Source: Cupriavidus sp. U2
Lineage (GTDB): Bacteria > Pseudomonadota > Gammaproteobacteria > Burkholderiales > Burkholderiaceae
Length of the DNA: 64,000 bases
NCBI RefSeq assembly: GCF_009663685.2
Contig: NZ_RCOG02000032.1
Location: 612,382-676,381, forward strand
Reading direction: 5' to 3'
The notes below the pieces were generated by a model, which did not search any database, was not told where the DNA came from, and saw only the letters and a list, made by a program, of their open reading frames with translations. The translations under genes were made by a program, and so were the position numbers. Positions 11,172-20,603 of this stretch are shown one piece after another; the first letter of the stretch is position 1, and each line of letters begins with the position of its first letter.

Positions 11172-11230
11172 AGCCACAGAAAACGGCATGACAGGACCGT
11201 GACGGCCCCGTCCATGCGCCTTCTGTGGCT
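11172..11230. promoter_or_regulatory. Long hairpin between acpP and fabF
   Basis: AGCCACAGAA at 11172-11181 and TTCTGTGGCT at 11221-11230 form a perfect 10-bp stem. Inside it CATG (11187-11190) can pair with CATG (11213-11216), giving an extended structure. No T-run follows on the minus strand, so it is not a canonical terminator. It may limit read-through into fabF or protect the 3' end of the very abundant acpP transcript. Confidence 0.5.
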
Positions 11231-11250
11231 CGGAATATGATGACGACGGC

Positions 11251-11490
11251 TTAGGCCTTGACGTGCGCGGTGGCGTAGTCGATGGCTTGTTGCACGGTCG
11301 TGATCTTTTCGGCTTCCTCATCCGGAATTTCCATGCCGAATTCATCTTCCAACGCCATCACGAGTTCCACCGTGTCCAGCGAGTCCGCACCGAGATCATT
11401 CACGAACGACGATTCGTTCTTGATGTCTGCCTCGGCCACGCCAAGCTGTTCAGCCACGATTTTCTTGACGCGTTGTTCGATATTGTCCAT
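11251..11490 (-). CDS. acpP: Acyl carrier protein
   Basis: AcpP carries acyl intermediates through fatty acid synthesis on a 4'-phosphopantetheine arm. The 79-residue acidic protein has the attachment serine S37 in GADSLD, the family signature. The ATG is supported by GGAGGG 7 bases upstream. It sits between fabG and fabF. An extended -10 promoter candidate lies about 40 bases upstream, consistent with its need for higher expression than the neighbouring enzymes. Confidence 0.98.
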
Positions 11491-11527
11491 GTAACCCTCC
11501 AGGGAATGTTCGACAAAAAGTGGGCGC

Positions 11528-11536
11528 ATTTTAGCA
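11528..11536 (-). promoter_or_regulatory. Extended -10 promoter candidate for acpP
   Basis: The minus strand reads TGCTAAAAT, an extended -10 (TGN plus TAAAAT). No good -35 is present at 17 bases, as is usual for extended -10 promoters. The predicted start near 11521 leaves a leader of about 30 bases with the strong GGAGGG site. Confidence 0.4.
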
Positions 11537-11660
11537 GGTTTGGACCACAAAAAATCCGCCTGCCAACCTTTGCAAGATTCGCGCCCGATTGGTTTGAAAA
11601 ACTACTGCTTCAACCGGCTTCTTTCGGCTTCTCCCTCGAAACCGAAGCCCGTCCAAATCC

Positions 11661-12410
11661 TTAGTTCATGTACATGCCACCGTTCACGTGCAGCGTAGTG
11701 CCCGTGATGTAGGCAGCCTGCGGACCCGCCAGGAATGCCACGGCATTGGCGATGTCTTCCGGCTGACCCAGACGGCCCAGCGGAATGCGCGTCTTGAGGG
11801 CAGCATGCTGCTCTTCCGACAACACCTTCGTCATGTCCGTATCGATGAAGCCCGGCGCGACGCAGTTCACCGTGACGTTGCGGCTGCCGATCTCGGCGGC
11901 CAGCGCGCGGGTCATGCCTTCCACACCGGCCTTGGCCGCCGCGTAGTTCATCTGGCCCGGGTTGCCCGTCGAGCCCACCACCGACGTGATGTTGATGATA
12001 CGGCCGCCACGGGCCTTCATCATCGGGCGCAGCACGGCACGCGCCAGGCGGAACACCGCCGTCAGGTTCGTGTCGATGACGGCCGTCCAGTCGTCGTCCT
12101 TCATGCGCATGGCCAGTTGGTCCTGCGTGATGCCGGCGTTGTTCACCAGCACTGCCAGGCCGCCGTGGGTCTTCACGATCTCGTCGATCACGGCGTCGCA
12201 GCGCGCGGCGTCGTTCACGTTCAGCACCACGCCATTGCCCTTCAGCCCTTCGGCCGACAGGTATTCGCTGATGCCGGCCGCGCCCGATTCGCTCGTGGCC
12301 GTACCGATCACGGTAGCGCCCTGGCGTGCGAGTTCCAGCGCGATGGCCCGGCCGATGCCGCGCGAGGCACCGGTTACCAGCGCGACCTGATTTTCCAGAG
12401 TCTTGCTCAT
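11661..12410 (-). CDS. fabG: 3-oxoacyl-ACP reductase
   Basis: FabG is the NADPH-dependent ketoreductase of fatty acid elongation. The 249-residue protein is a classical short-chain dehydrogenase: cofactor loop TGASRGIG at 13-20, NNAG at 90-93, and the catalytic S143, Y156 and K160 (NYAAAK). It lies 20 bases after fabD. The position inside the fab cluster makes FabG the safe call among many similar reductases. Confidence 0.97.
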   Translation of the reverse strand: MSKTLENQVALVTGASRGIGRAIALELARQGATVIGTATSESGAAGISEYLSAEGLKGNGVVLNVNDAARCDAVIDEIVKTHGGLAVLVNNAGITQDQLAMRMKDDDWTAVIDTNLTAVFRLARAVLRPMMKARGGRIINITSVVGSTGNPGQMNYAAAKAGVEGMTRALAAEIGSRNVTVNCVAPGFIDTDMTKVLSEEQHAALKTRIPLGRLGQPEDIANAVAFLAGPQAAYITGTTLHVNGGMYMN

Positions 12411-12430
12411 GTTGCGTTCGTTCCTTGCTC

Positions 12431-13366
12431 TTATTTCAGCAGCGCCAGCGTTTCCTGCAGCGACGCCGGATCAAAGATTGCACCACCGACGAGGTTGCCG
12501 TCGATGCGTTTGGTCATGCCGGCCAGAACTTTACCCGGACCGCATTCGATCACATGGGTCACGCCTTCGGCAGCCATCTTCTGCACGCACTCGACCCAGC
12601 GCACCGGCGCGGCGGCCTGGCGCACCAGCGCGTCCTTGATCTGCGCCGGATCGTTGACGATGGCCACGTCGACGTTGTTCACCAGCGGAATCGCCGGCGC
12701 CGAAAACGCCAGCCCGGCCATGCGCTCGCGCAGGCGGTCCGACGCAGGCTTGAGCAGCGACGAGTGGAACGGCGCCGAAACCGGCAGCGGCAGCGCGCGC
12801 TTGGCGCCCTTGGCCTTGGCGATTTCGCAGGCCTTTTCCACGGCGCCCTTGTTGCCGGCAATCACGACCTGTGCCGGGGCGTTGAAGTTCACGGCCTCCA
12901 CCACACCGGCACCCGCCGCTGCAGCTTCGGCGCACGCCGCGCGCACGTCGTCATCGGACAGGCCGAGGATGGCAGCCATGCCGCCCTCGCCCACCGGCAC
13001 GGCTTCCTGCATGGCCTGGGCGCGGAAACGCACCAGGGGCACGGCGTCCGCGAACGGGATCACCCCGGCGGCCACCAGCGCCGAATATTCACCAAGGCTG
13101 TGGCCTGCCACCAGGGCAGGCGCCGGACCGCCGGCATCGAGCCAGGCGCGGTACACGGCAACCGCCGCCGTCAGCATCACCGGCTGCGTGTTGGTCGTCA
13201 GGTTCAGGTCTTCCGCGGGGCCTTCGGCAATCAGCTTGCCGATGTCCTGGCCCAGCGCCGTCGAGGCTTCCTCGAGCGTGGCACGCACCACGGGGTTGTC
13301 GGCAAACGCGTTCAGCATGCCAACCGACTGCGAACCCTGTCCGGGAAAAACGAATGCGAATTTCAT
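12431..13366 (-). CDS. fabD: Malonyl-CoA:ACP transacylase
   Basis: FabD moves malonyl from CoA to ACP, supplying the extender unit for fatty acids. In the 311-residue protein the nucleophile is S90 in GHSLGEYS (88-95), the oxyanion-hole loop is GQGSQ at 9-13, and the catalytic histidine is H201 in APFHSSL. It lies between fabH and fabG. Length and motifs are normal. Confidence 0.98.
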   Translation of the reverse strand: MKFAFVFPGQGSQSVGMLNAFADNPVVRATLEEASTALGQDIGKLIAEGPAEDLNLTTNTQPVMLTAAVAVYRAWLDAGGPAPALVAGHSLGEYSALVAAGVIPFADAVPLVRFRAQAMQEAVPVGEGGMAAILGLSDDDVRAACAEAAAAGAGVVEAVNFNAPAQVVIAGNKGAVEKACEIAKAKGAKRALPLPVSAPFHSSLLKPASDRLRERMAGLAFSAPAIPLVNNVDVAIVNDPAQIKDALVRQAAAPVRWVECVQKMAAEGVTHVIECGPGKVLAGMTKRIDGNLVGGAIFDPASLQETLALLK

Positions 13367-13435
13367 CGGAAATCCAGTCTAGCTATACAACGTTTCAACG
13401 TTTCGAACGGTGCGGCACGCCGCACCGGCCGCATG

Positions 13436-14416
13436 TTACATGCGCAGCAGCACCGCACCCCAGGTGAAGCCGCCGCCCACGCCTTCCATCAGCACGGTCT
13501 GGCCGGGCTTGATGCGGCCGTCGCGCACGGCGACGTCCAGCGCCAGCGGAATCGATGCGGCCGACGTGTTGCCGTGCTCATGCACCGTGGCCACCATGCG
13601 CTCGGCCGGCAGGCCCAGCTTCTTGGCCGTGCCTTGCATGATGCGGATATTGGCCTGGTGCGGAATCAGCCAGTCGATCTCGTCGGCCTGCATTTCAGCC
13701 GCGGCGATGGCCTCGCGCGCCACCTTGTCCAGCACGGTCACGGCCAGCTTGAACACGGCCTGGCCGTCCATGTGCAGGAAGGCATTGCCGGTGATGGCGC
13801 CGCCCGACACATTGCCCGGCACGCACAGGATGTCCACGTGGTTGCCGTCCGAATGCATGGCCGACGACAGGATGCCAGGCTCGTCCGAGGCGCTCAGCAC
13901 CACGGCACCCGCGCCATCGCCGAACAGCACGCAGGTGGTGCGGTCATTGAAGTCAAGGATGCGCGAGAACACTTCGGAACCGATCACGAGCACGTTCTTG
14001 TGCGAGCCGCTGCGGATGAACTTGTCAGCCGTCGACATCGCATAGACAAAGCCCGAGCACACGGCCTGCAGATCGAACGCCGCGCAGTGATTGGTGATGC
14101 CGAGCTTCTGCTGCACCAGGCAGGCGGTGCTCGGAAACACGAAATCGGGGGTCGACGTGGCGACGATGATCAGGTCGATGTTCTGGCGGTCGATACCGGC
14201 GGCGGCAATCGCCTGCTCGGCAGCCTTGACGGCCAGGTCGCTCGACGTGACGTCGGACTCGGCCCAGTGGCGCGCCGAAATGCCGCTGCGCGAGACGATC
14301 CACTCGTCGCTGGTCTCGATGCCCTTTTCGGCAAGCTGCACGGCGAGGTCGTGATTCGTGACGCGCCGCGGGGGCAGATAGCTCCCCGTGCCGATGATTT
14401 TTGCGTACTTGGTCAT
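13436..14416 (-). CDS. fabH: 3-oxoacyl-ACP synthase III (KAS III)
   Basis: FabH starts fatty acid synthesis by condensing acetyl-CoA with malonyl-ACP. The 326-residue protein shows C120 (LQAVCSGF), H253 (IPHQAN) and N283 (HGNTSAAS), the KAS III triad. It follows plsX by 91 bases and precedes fabD by 69, the standard order. Confidence 0.98.
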   Translation of the reverse strand: MTKYAKIIGTGSYLPPRRVTNHDLAVQLAEKGIETSDEWIVSRSGISARHWAESDVTSSDLAVKAAEQAIAAAGIDRQNIDLIIVATSTPDFVFPSTACLVQQKLGITNHCAAFDLQAVCSGFVYAMSTADKFIRSGSHKNVLVIGSEVFSRILDFNDRTTCVLFGDGAGAVVLSASDEPGILSSAMHSDGNHVDILCVPGNVSGGAITGNAFLHMDGQAVFKLAVTVLDKVAREAIAAAEMQADEIDWLIPHQANIRIMQGTAKKLGLPAERMVATVHEHGNTSAASIPLALDVAVRDGRIKPGQTVLMEGVGGGFTWGAVLLRM

Positions 14417-14507
14417 GAGTATGTCGGATCGTGGTGCTTACCGGCCCGCCCCAGGCCAGGCCATCGGGCGGAGCGTCGGGCTACCCGCCCGTGACGGGCG
14501 CGCGGCC

Positions 14508-15587
14508 TCAGGCGGCACGGGTATCGGAATGTGGGTCCGGCGAGTCTGTCTCCGGGCCGCCGGTCGCGGCGCCAGCGGCACCGGACTTGTTGGCAAAGGC
14601 CTTTGCAATGCGCTCGATGACGCCATTTCTGGCCGCATCATACCCGCGTTTGATCGCCCACTCAAAAGAATGGGCATCGGCCGAACCATGGCTCTTGATC
14701 ACGAGCCCGCGCAGCCCCAGCAGCGATGCGCCGTTGTAGCGGGCGGGGTCGAGCCGGCGCGCCAGGCGCGACAGCACCGGCATCGCCACGGCGGCCAGCA
14801 GCTTGGTGAACCACGAGCGCGTGAACTCTTCCTTGATCATGCTGCCGATCATCTTGGCCAGGCCCTCGGTGCTCTTGAGCGCCACGTTGCCGACGAAGCC
14901 GTCGCAAACGACGATGTCGGTCGTGCCCTTGAAGATGTCGTTGCCTTCCACGTTGCCGTAGAAGTTGAGCTCGGAAGCGCGCAACAGCTCGCCGGCGGCC
15001 TTGACCACCTCGTTGCCCTTGATCACTTCCTCGCCGATATTGAGCAGGCCCACCGTCGGGTGGTCCTTGTGATCCACCACCGCCACCATGGCCTCGGCCA
15101 TGCGCGCGAACTGCAGCAGGTGCTCGGGCTCGCAGTCCGCGTTGGCACCGAGGTCGAGCACCGTGGTGCCCCAGCCCTGTTCGTTGGGAATCGTGGTGGC
15201 GATGGCCGGCCGCTCGATGCCTTCGAGCGTCTTCAGCACATAGCGTGAAACCGCCATCAACGCGCCGGTATTGCCAGCGGAAATACAGGCGCCAGCCTTG
15301 CCTTCCTTGACTTGCGTCACGGCAACACGCATCGAAGAGTCTTTCTTCTTGCGCAGCGCCACTTCCACCGGGTCATCCATGGTGATGACTTCGGTCGCGG
15401 GCACGATGGTCACGCGCGGATGATCGCTTGCATGCAGCTTTTTCAGCTGCGCGCCGATGGCGTCGGGCAAGCCGACGAGGATCATCTCGGCGTCGTCGTG
15501 ACGGGAAAGAAAACTGATCGCTGCCGGCACCGTCACGGAGACTCCGTGATCGCCGCCCATGCAGTCGATAGCGAGCTTGATCGTCAT
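14508..15587 (-). CDS. plsX: Phosphate acyltransferase PlsX
   Basis: PlsX makes acyl-phosphate from acyl-ACP, the first step of phospholipid synthesis with PlsY. The 359-residue protein starts [15 protein letters not shown], the family N-terminus, and an in-frame upstream extension of 19 residues was rejected on that basis. GNTGALMA and DLGANADC are further conserved stretches. The last 25 residues (after KSGAAGAAT) are low-complexity. It is separated from rpmF by a Rho-independent terminator, so it probably receives partial read-through or has its own start. Confidence 0.96.
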   Translation of the reverse strand: MTIKLAIDCMGGDHGVSVTVPAAISFLSRHDDAEMILVGLPDAIGAQLKKLHASDHPRVTIVPATEVITMDDPVEVALRKKKDSSMRVAVTQVKEGKAGACISAGNTGALMAVSRYVLKTLEGIERPAIATTIPNEQGWGTTVLDLGANADCEPEHLLQFARMAEAMVAVVDHKDHPTVGLLNIGEEVIKGNEVVKAAGELLRASELNFYGNVEGNDIFKGTTDIVVCDGFVGNVALKSTEGLAKMIGSMIKEEFTRSWFTKLLAAVAMPVLSRLARRLDPARYNGASLLGLRGLVIKSHGSADAHSFEWAIKRGYDAARNGVIERIAKAFANKSGAAGAATGGPETDSPDPHSDTRAA

Positions 15588-15691
15588 TGTTTCCTGATAC
15601 GGAAAGCGCGCCGGCACCCGCCGCATCGGTTCGCGGGGACGCAACCAGCCGGACGCGCGGATACGCTGTCGTGCGGGCGCCGAGCGCCCAA

Positions 15692-15720
15692 CAAAAAAGC
15701 GGCAACGAGCTTGCCGCTTT
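15692..15720 (-). terminator. Intrinsic terminator between rpmF and plsX
   Basis: On the minus strand AAAGCGGCAA pairs with TTGCCGCTTT around a 5-base loop and the run continues as TTTTTTG. It lies about 60 bases after the rpmF stop. Because plsX and fab genes follow in the same direction, it may act as a partial terminator that keeps ribosomal protein output above that of plsX. Confidence 0.85.
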
Positions 15721-15779
15721 CCTGTTTTACACCTGACAACGTGCGCGAGCGAGACACAGGGTCACGCCAGACGACCTGG

Positions 15780-15959
15780 TCAGTCGTTCTTGGTCTTGAT
15801 GACCTTGCGACCACGGTAGTAGCCGTTCGGGCTGACGTGGTGGCGCAGGTGGGTTTCGCCCGTGGTCGGCTCAACGGCCAGAGGGGCGACCGACAGATGG
15901 TCGTGCGAACGGTGCATGCCGCGCTTGGACGGCGACTTCTTGTTCTGTTGAACAGCCAT
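15780..15959 (-). CDS. rpmF: 50S ribosomal protein bL32
   Basis: This is a 59-residue basic protein beginning [20 protein letters not shown], the diagnostic N-terminus of bL32. It lacks all cysteines, so it is the zinc-independent form. An AAGGAG site precedes the ATG. It lies between yceD and plsX, the order conserved in many bacteria, which links ribosome and membrane lipid production. Confidence 0.97.
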   Translation of the reverse strand: MAVQQNKKSPSKRGMHRSHDHLSVAPLAVEPTTGETHLRHHVSPNGYYRGRKVIKTKND

Positions 15960-15983
15960 GATGACTCCTTCGAGAATTTTGCG

Positions 15984-15992
15984 ATATTAACA
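15984..15992 (-). promoter_or_regulatory. Extended -10 promoter candidate for rpmF
   Basis: The minus strand reads TGTTAATAT, an extended -10 hexamer TAATAT preceded by TGN. The predicted start near 15977 is only about 18 bases from the rpmF ATG, just room for the AAGGAG ribosome site. No clear -35 is seen. Confidence 0.35.
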
Positions 15993-16080
15993 CACGCATC
16001 CTGCGCAAGGCGTAGCCGGGGCCCGGCCGGATGCTTGACCTGCTACCGTGAAGACCTGCCAGGCCGCGCTCCGCGCGGCG

Positions 16081-16698
16081 TCAGTGCCTGGTCTTCAGGC
16101 CGGCCAGCGCCGCAAAGGGCGATGGCCGCTTTTCTTCCGCGGGTGGCGCCTCGGGCTCCACCTCGCCGTCTGCGCCGGTCACGAGCGACTCGTGTACCGT
16201 CGGGCAGACTTCATGCTTGGGCGCCGAAGGCAATGCCAGCAGCACTTCATCTTCAATCAGTTCCAGCGCCGAAAACTTCTTCGAGCCGACGATCACGTCG
16301 ATCTCGTCGTCATCCATCGACGCTTCGTCGGCAGCCGCTTCGCTGGCCACCACTTCGAAACGCATCTTCGTTGCGATCGGCTCGGGGTAGACCCCCAGGC
16401 AACGCTGGCAGTTCAGCCAGACACGACCATTGACCGTCACGTCGACAAACAGGCGCTGCGACACCGCCGCCCCGGGTTCCGCCGCCTCTTCGCGCACAAA
16501 GCCGCTCAAGGTGTACGAGAACACTTCGTCCGCGGCGGACGCTGGCGCATCGGCAGCCGTCTCGGCTAAGATGCGCGGCAAATCGCGCACCGGCACCTCT
16601 CCCGCCACATTGCCGCCTTTGCGGCAGAAGACGAAGAGATCGGTTTCACGCAGATCGAAGGCCACGGCGGACGCCGCTGGCTGGGTCGGCTGACTCAT
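16081..16698 (-). CDS. yceD: DUF177 family protein (YceD)
   Basis: YceD proteins (DUF177) are encoded beside rpmF almost everywhere; plant relatives are needed for 23S rRNA accumulation, so a role in large-subunit assembly is likely but unproven here. The 205-residue acidic protein has the CxxC pair C97/C100 in NCQRCLG and the EVCP motif near 165, probably a metal site. The start MSQPTQPA was chosen over an upstream in-frame start because the extension is unlike the family. It begins the 16-gene minus-strand run and is divergent from maf. Confidence 0.88.
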   Translation of the reverse strand: MSQPTQPAASAVAFDLRETDLFVFCRKGGNVAGEVPVRDLPRILAETAADAPASAADEVFSYTLSGFVREEAAEPGAAVSQRLFVDVTVNGRVWLNCQRCLGVYPEPIATKMRFEVVASEAAADEASMDDDEIDVIVGSKKFSALELIEDEVLLALPSAPKHEVCPTVHESLVTGADGEVEPEAPPAEEKRPSPFAALAGLKTRH

Positions 16699-16855
16699 AC
16701 AGGCTGAATCGCAGTAAATGCCTTGTTTGCCACACGTTGCAGGCAACGCATGTGCCCGTGCAGCTAAACGCGCGATTATACGTGGTATTTCCCGGAACGG
16801 TCAAAGTATACAAGCCGAAAACCGTTCCTCACCGTTTTTCTGGCGCCATTCCTAT

Positions 16856-17455
16856 ATGTCTTCCGACTCCCGTCCTGCGCTGATCCTCGGGTCGAGCTCT
16901 CCGTACCGCCGCGAACTGCTGGCGCGCCTGCGTATCCCGTTCGAGGTGGCCACGCCCGATATCGATGAAACGCCGCTGCCCGGCGAGCGCCCCGACGCCA
17001 CGGCACTGCGCCTGGCGCGCCTGAAGGCCGAGGCGATCGCGGCACGCCACCCCGGCGCGCTGGTGATCGGCTCCGACCAGGTCTGCACGCTCGACGACCT
17101 GCAGATCGGCAAACCGGGGACGCACGACAAGGCGCTGGCCCAGTTGCAGCTGATGCGTGGCCGGACCGTCACTTTCCATTCGGCCCTGTGCCTGCTCGAC
17201 AGCCGTACCGGCGTGGCGCAGCTGGCCGACGTGCGGACGCTGGTCACGTTCCGCAATTTGAGCGATGCAGAATTGGATGCGTATCTGCGCGCCGAAATGC
17301 CCTACGACTGCGCCGGGAGCGCCAAGGCGGAAGGCCTGGGCATCGCCCTGCTGTCACGCGTGGAGTCGGACGACCCCACCGCGCTGATCGGCCTGCCGTT
17401 GGTGGCACTGACCGGCATGCTGCGCCAGGCCGGCTACCCGTTCTTTGGAGCCTGA
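16856..17455 (+). CDS. yceF: Maf-like nucleotide pyrophosphatase, YceF type
   Basis: Maf proteins hydrolyse non-canonical nucleoside triphosphates; the YceF branch prefers 7-methyl-GTP. The 199-residue protein matches YceF in LGSSSPYRRELLARL (11-25), DETPLPGE (37-44), GSDQV (72-76) and the C-terminal GLPLVALTGML. The pair SPYRR and DETP.PGE favours YceF over the dTTP/UTP-specific YhdE branch. It is divergent from yceD and 3 bases upstream of the next gene, so the two are co-transcribed. Confidence 0.9.
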   Translation: MSSDSRPALILGSSSPYRRELLARLRIPFEVATPDIDETPLPGERPDATALRLARLKAEAIAARHPGALVIGSDQVCTLDDLQIGKPGTHDKALAQLQLMRGRTVTFHSALCLLDSRTGVAQLADVRTLVTFRNLSDAELDAYLRAEMPYDCAGSAKAEGLGIALLSRVESDDPTALIGLPLVALTGMLRQAGYPFFGA

Positions 17456-17458
17456 ACC

Positions 17459-18190
17459 ATGGCCGGCACACTATTCCTGATTCCCAACACGCTCGGCAAG
17501 CGCGACGAATCCGATCCGGTGATGGATGTGATTCCCGCCGGCGTGCAGCAGATCGCAGCGCGCCTTGACTACCTGGTGGCCGAGAACGCCAAGACGGCAC
17601 GCGCCTTTCTGAAGAAGCTGGCGGAGACCGCACCACTGGCGCACGCCATCCAGCAGATCGAGATCCGCGAACTGAACGTCAATACCAAGGCCAGTGCGCT
17701 CGAAGCCTTGCTCGACCCCATCGCGGGCGGGCGCGACGGCGGCCTGCTGTCCGAAGCGGGCGTGCCGGCCGTGGCCGATCCGGGCGCCGATCTGGTGCGG
17801 CTGGCCCACACGCGCGGCATCACGGTGCGTCCGCTGGTCGGCCCCAGTTCGATTCTGCTGGCGGTGATGGGTTCGGGCCTGAACGGCCAGAGCTTCGCGT
17901 TCAATGGCTACCTGCCCGTGGACGCCGACGAGCGCGCAAAGAAACTGCGCGACCTGGAACAGCGGTCGCGCAAGGCACAGCAAACCCAGGTGTGGATCGA
18001 AACGCCGTACCGCAACGGCGCGCTGCTCGACGCGCTGCGCCAGCATTGCTCGGGCACCACGCTGCTGTCGATCGCCGTGGACCTGACGCTGCCGACGGAG
18101 ACCATCGTCACGCTGCCGATTTCCGCCTGGCGGCCGGATCGCCTCGAACTCCACAAGCGTCCGGCGATCTTTTCGCTGCTGGCGCAATAG
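17459..18190 (+). CDS. SAM-dependent methyltransferase, tetrapyrrole methylase fold (RsmI-like paralogue)
   Basis: The 243-residue protein belongs to the tetrapyrrole methylase family that includes RsmI, which methylates the 2'-O of C1402 in 16S rRNA. The SEAGVPAVADPGA stretch at 98-110 is the RsmI-like motif. However, the N-terminus (LFLIPNTLGKRDESDPVMDVIP) differs from true RsmI (usually LYVVATPIGNL), and the protein is shorter than typical RsmI. I read it as the widespread shorter paralogue paired with maf, substrate unknown. It starts 3 bases after yceF and is convergent with the S49 peptidase gene. Confidence 0.85.
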   Translation: MAGTLFLIPNTLGKRDESDPVMDVIPAGVQQIAARLDYLVAENAKTARAFLKKLAETAPLAHAIQQIEIRELNVNTKASALEALLDPIAGGRDGGLLSEAGVPAVADPGADLVRLAHTRGITVRPLVGPSSILLAVMGSGLNGQSFAFNGYLPVDADERAKKLRDLEQRSRKAQQTQVWIETPYRNGALLDALRQHCSGTTLLSIAVDLTLPTETIVTLPISAWRPDRLELHKRPAIFSLLAQ

Positions 18191-18306
18191 CTGGCACCTG
18201 CCACCAATAGGTACTTCGCCTAACCAGCAGGCGCCACAGGGGCAGGAGGCGCCTGCCCGCCCCCTCCCATCCGGGAGAGGACGAAAACACGCCAGTCCCC
18301 AGCCTG

Positions 18307-19467
18307 TCAGCGCACGGCCGGCGCCGACGCGTTCATCAGCATCATCTTCATCGCCGCGGAACCCACGGCCGCGCCAAACCGCTTGGCCACACGCTCGGCG
18401 ATATTTTCCTTGACCGTGTAGTCGACGATGTCCTCGGCCTTGAACAGGTCGCGCGCCACGTAGTCGGCACTGCCCAGGCCATCGGCCAGGCCCAGTTCCA
18501 CAGCGCGCTCGCCCGACCAGAACAGGCCCGAGAACAGGTCGGGATCACTCTTGAGCCGGTCGCCCCGGCCTTCCTTGACCACGTCGATGAACTGCTGGTG
18601 GATCTGCTTGAGCATGGACTCGGCGAACGCCTTCTGGCGCGGCACCTCGGGCGAGAACGGATCGAGCATGCCCTTGTTGGCGCCCGACGTGTACAGCCGG
18701 CGCTGGACGCCCAGCTTGTCCATCAGGCCCGTGAAGCCGAAACCGTCCATCAGCACGCCGATCGAGCCGACGATACTGGCCTTGTCGACGTAGATCTTGT
18801 CGGCCGCCGCCGCCACGTAGTAGCCACCCGACGCGCAGATTTCCTCCACCACCACGTAGAACGGCTTGTCCGGATAGATCTTGCGCAGGCGATGGATCTC
18901 GTCGTTGATGATGCCGGCCTGCACCGGCGAACCGCCGGGCGAGTTGATCTTCAGGATCACGCCCGCGGCCGTGGTGTCGGCAAACGCGGCCTGCAGCGAC
19001 GCATTGATCGATTCGGCGCTGGCCGGCGTACCGGCGGCGATCTCGCCCTCCAGCGTGACCATGGCCGTATGCCGACCGCTGGTGCTGGTCAGGCTCTCGC
19101 CCTTGAAATCGATCACGGCGAACAGGATCAGCACCAGGATGCCCAGGCCCACCAGCCGGAAGAAGATCTTCCAGCGGCGCGCCGCGCGTTGCTCGCGGAG
19201 GCTGGCCATCAGCACCTTTTCGAGCACGTCGCGCTCCCAGCCGCCGCTGGCGCCGCCTACTGGCGCGGTCGCCTCGCCAGCCATGCGCGCGCGGCGTTCG
19301 GCGGCCTCGCGCCGCGCGGCATCGTCGCCGGCCTTCAGGTCGCGTTCCAGCGGATAGTCCGCATGCTGCGCCGTTTCCAGCGTTTCACTGGCGGGCGCGT
19401 GCTCGTCACGACGTTGCTCAGGTTGACCCGGTTGTTCGGATGATGGCGGTTTTTGCTGTTCTGTCAT
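18307..19467 (-). CDS. S49 family membrane serine peptidase (SppA/SohB type)
   Basis: S49 peptidases clear signal peptides and membrane fragments from the inner membrane. The 386-residue protein has a long charged cytoplasmic N-terminus (1-100), one membrane segment (101-121) and one peptidase domain. The catalytic serine is S213 in ICASGGYYVA, and K265 in SGANKG lies exactly 52 residues later, the same spacing as the Ser-Lys dyad of Bacillus SppA. It is the single-domain (36K) form, not the double-length E. coli SppA. An upstream TTG start is less likely than this ATG. It is last in the rluC-HAD-Rieske-S49 operon. Confidence 0.92.
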   Translation of the reverse strand: MTEQQKPPSSEQPGQPEQRRDEHAPASETLETAQHADYPLERDLKAGDDAARREAAERRARMAGEATAPVGGASGGWERDVLEKVLMASLREQRAARRWKIFFRLVGLGILVLILFAVIDFKGESLTSTSGRHTAMVTLEGEIAAGTPASAESINASLQAAFADTTAAGVILKINSPGGSPVQAGIINDEIHRLRKIYPDKPFYVVVEEICASGGYYVAAAADKIYVDKASIVGSIGVLMDGFGFTGLMDKLGVQRRLYTSGANKGMLDPFSPEVPRQKAFAESMLKQIHQQFIDVVKEGRGDRLKSDPDLFSGLFWSGERAVELGLADGLGSADYVARDLFKAEDIVDYTVKENIAERVAKRFGAAVGSAAMKMMLMNASAPAVR

Positions 19468-19506
19468 GCAGATGGACTCAGGCGTCAAACGAAGACCCGG
19501 CTCCGC

Positions 19507-19890
19507 TCAGCTGGCGTCGGGCGCAAAAAAAGGGGCTTCGGGCTGCCAGAAGACAGCGCCGTCACGTTCCTCGATGCGGAGCTTGGCCAGCGCGGCGCCC
19601 CGGCAAGGGCCGCCCACGCACAGGCCGGTGTCTGGCGCGTATGTCGCGCCATGTGTCGCACACATCAAGTATAGGCCTGCACTATCGAAAAACTGTCCTT
19701 CCTGCCAGTCGAGCTCCATGGGCACATGGGCGCACTGGTTCAGGTAGCCGTAGGCCACGCCGTCGTAGCGGATGGCAAACGCGCCGATATCACGCGACGC
19801 CACGCGAACGGTGAATCGCACCCCCGCCCCGCCATCGGTCAGCTCGGCCGCCGAGCACAGACGGCGTGGTGTCAGGCTGTCATCAGGCAT
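19507..19890 (-). CDS. Rieske [2Fe-2S] domain protein
   Basis: This is a 127-residue stand-alone Rieske protein. The cluster ligands are C53/H55 (CAH) and C77/H80 (CATH), separated by 21 residues as in ferredoxin-type Rieske proteins of oxygenases and of NirD-like proteins. There is no signal peptide or membrane anchor, so it is cytoplasmic. Its ATG overlaps the end of the upstream phosphatase gene by 8 bases. The partner enzyme is unknown; no oxygenase is encoded nearby. A second pair C91/C96 near the C-terminus is unusual but its role cannot be read from sequence. Confidence 0.88.
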   Translation of the reverse strand: MPDDSLTPRRLCSAAELTDGGAGVRFTVRVASRDIGAFAIRYDGVAYGYLNQCAHVPMELDWQEGQFFDSAGLYLMCATHGATYAPDTGLCVGGPCRGAALAKLRIEERDGAVFWQPEAPFFAPDAS

Positions 19891-20542
19891 GGGCGAGCAG
19901 CCACTGCTGCAGATCGGCAATCGACGTGGCGCAATGGACCGGCAACATCGCACGAAGCGAATCGGCCGGATGTGCGCCATAGCACACACCTAGCCCCTGC
20001 GCCCCGGCGTTGATGGCCATCTGCAGATCGTGCGTGGTATCGCCGATCATGACCGTGCGCCCGATGTCCTGGCCCAGTTCGCGTGTGAGTTCATGCAGCA
20101 TGGCCGGGTGCGGCTTCGAGAAGGTCTCGTCCGCGCATCGGGTGGCATCGAACAGCTTGCCCAGGCCAGTGCTGGCCAGCGCACGTTCCAGGCCCACGCG
20201 CGTCTTGCCGGTGGCGACTCCCAGGAAATAGTGTTCGGCGTGCAGGGCCTCCAGCATCTCGCGCACGCCCGGGAACAGCACCAGATCGGCGTCGCGGGTG
20301 AGGAAGTGATAGCGATATCGTTCGGCCAGCCGAGGGTAGTCGGCCGGATCGAGCGTTGGCACGGCGTAGGACAGCGCGTCCTTGAGGCCCAGCCCGATCA
20401 CGTGGCTGGCGGCGCTGTCGTCGGGCACCGGCAAGCCCAGGTCGCGGCTGGCCAGTTGAATGCACTTGGCGATGGTCGGGGTGGAATCCATCAGGGTTCC
20501 ATCCCAGTCGAAAACGATCAGGTCAAATCGCTGCCTGGCCAT
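19883..20542 (-). CDS. HAD-superfamily phosphatase (Gph-like)
   Basis: The 219-residue protein has HAD motif I FDWDGTLMDS (11-20, nucleophile D12 and acid/base D14), motif II with ATGKTR, and motif III in VMIGDTTHDLQMA. A helical cap lies between motifs I and II. This fits phosphoglycolate phosphatase or beta-phosphoglucomutase-type enzymes; the adjacent position to rluC is conserved in many beta-proteobacteria but the substrate is not certain. It overlaps the Rieske gene and lies 61 bases after rluC. Confidence 0.88.
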   Translation of the reverse strand: MARQRFDLIVFDWDGTLMDSTPTIAKCIQLASRDLGLPVPDDSAASHVIGLGLKDALSYAVPTLDPADYPRLAERYRYHFLTRDADLVLFPGVREMLEALHAEHYFLGVATGKTRVGLERALASTGLGKLFDATRCADETFSKPHPAMLHELTRELGQDIGRTVMIGDTTHDLQMAINAGAQGLGVCYGAHPADSLRAMLPVHCATSIADLQQWLLAHA

Positions 20543-20603
20543 TGCGGTCCTTGGTCGATGCGGAAAGTGTTGCAGATATGGAAGGTGGCGCGTGCGCCAG
20601 GCA

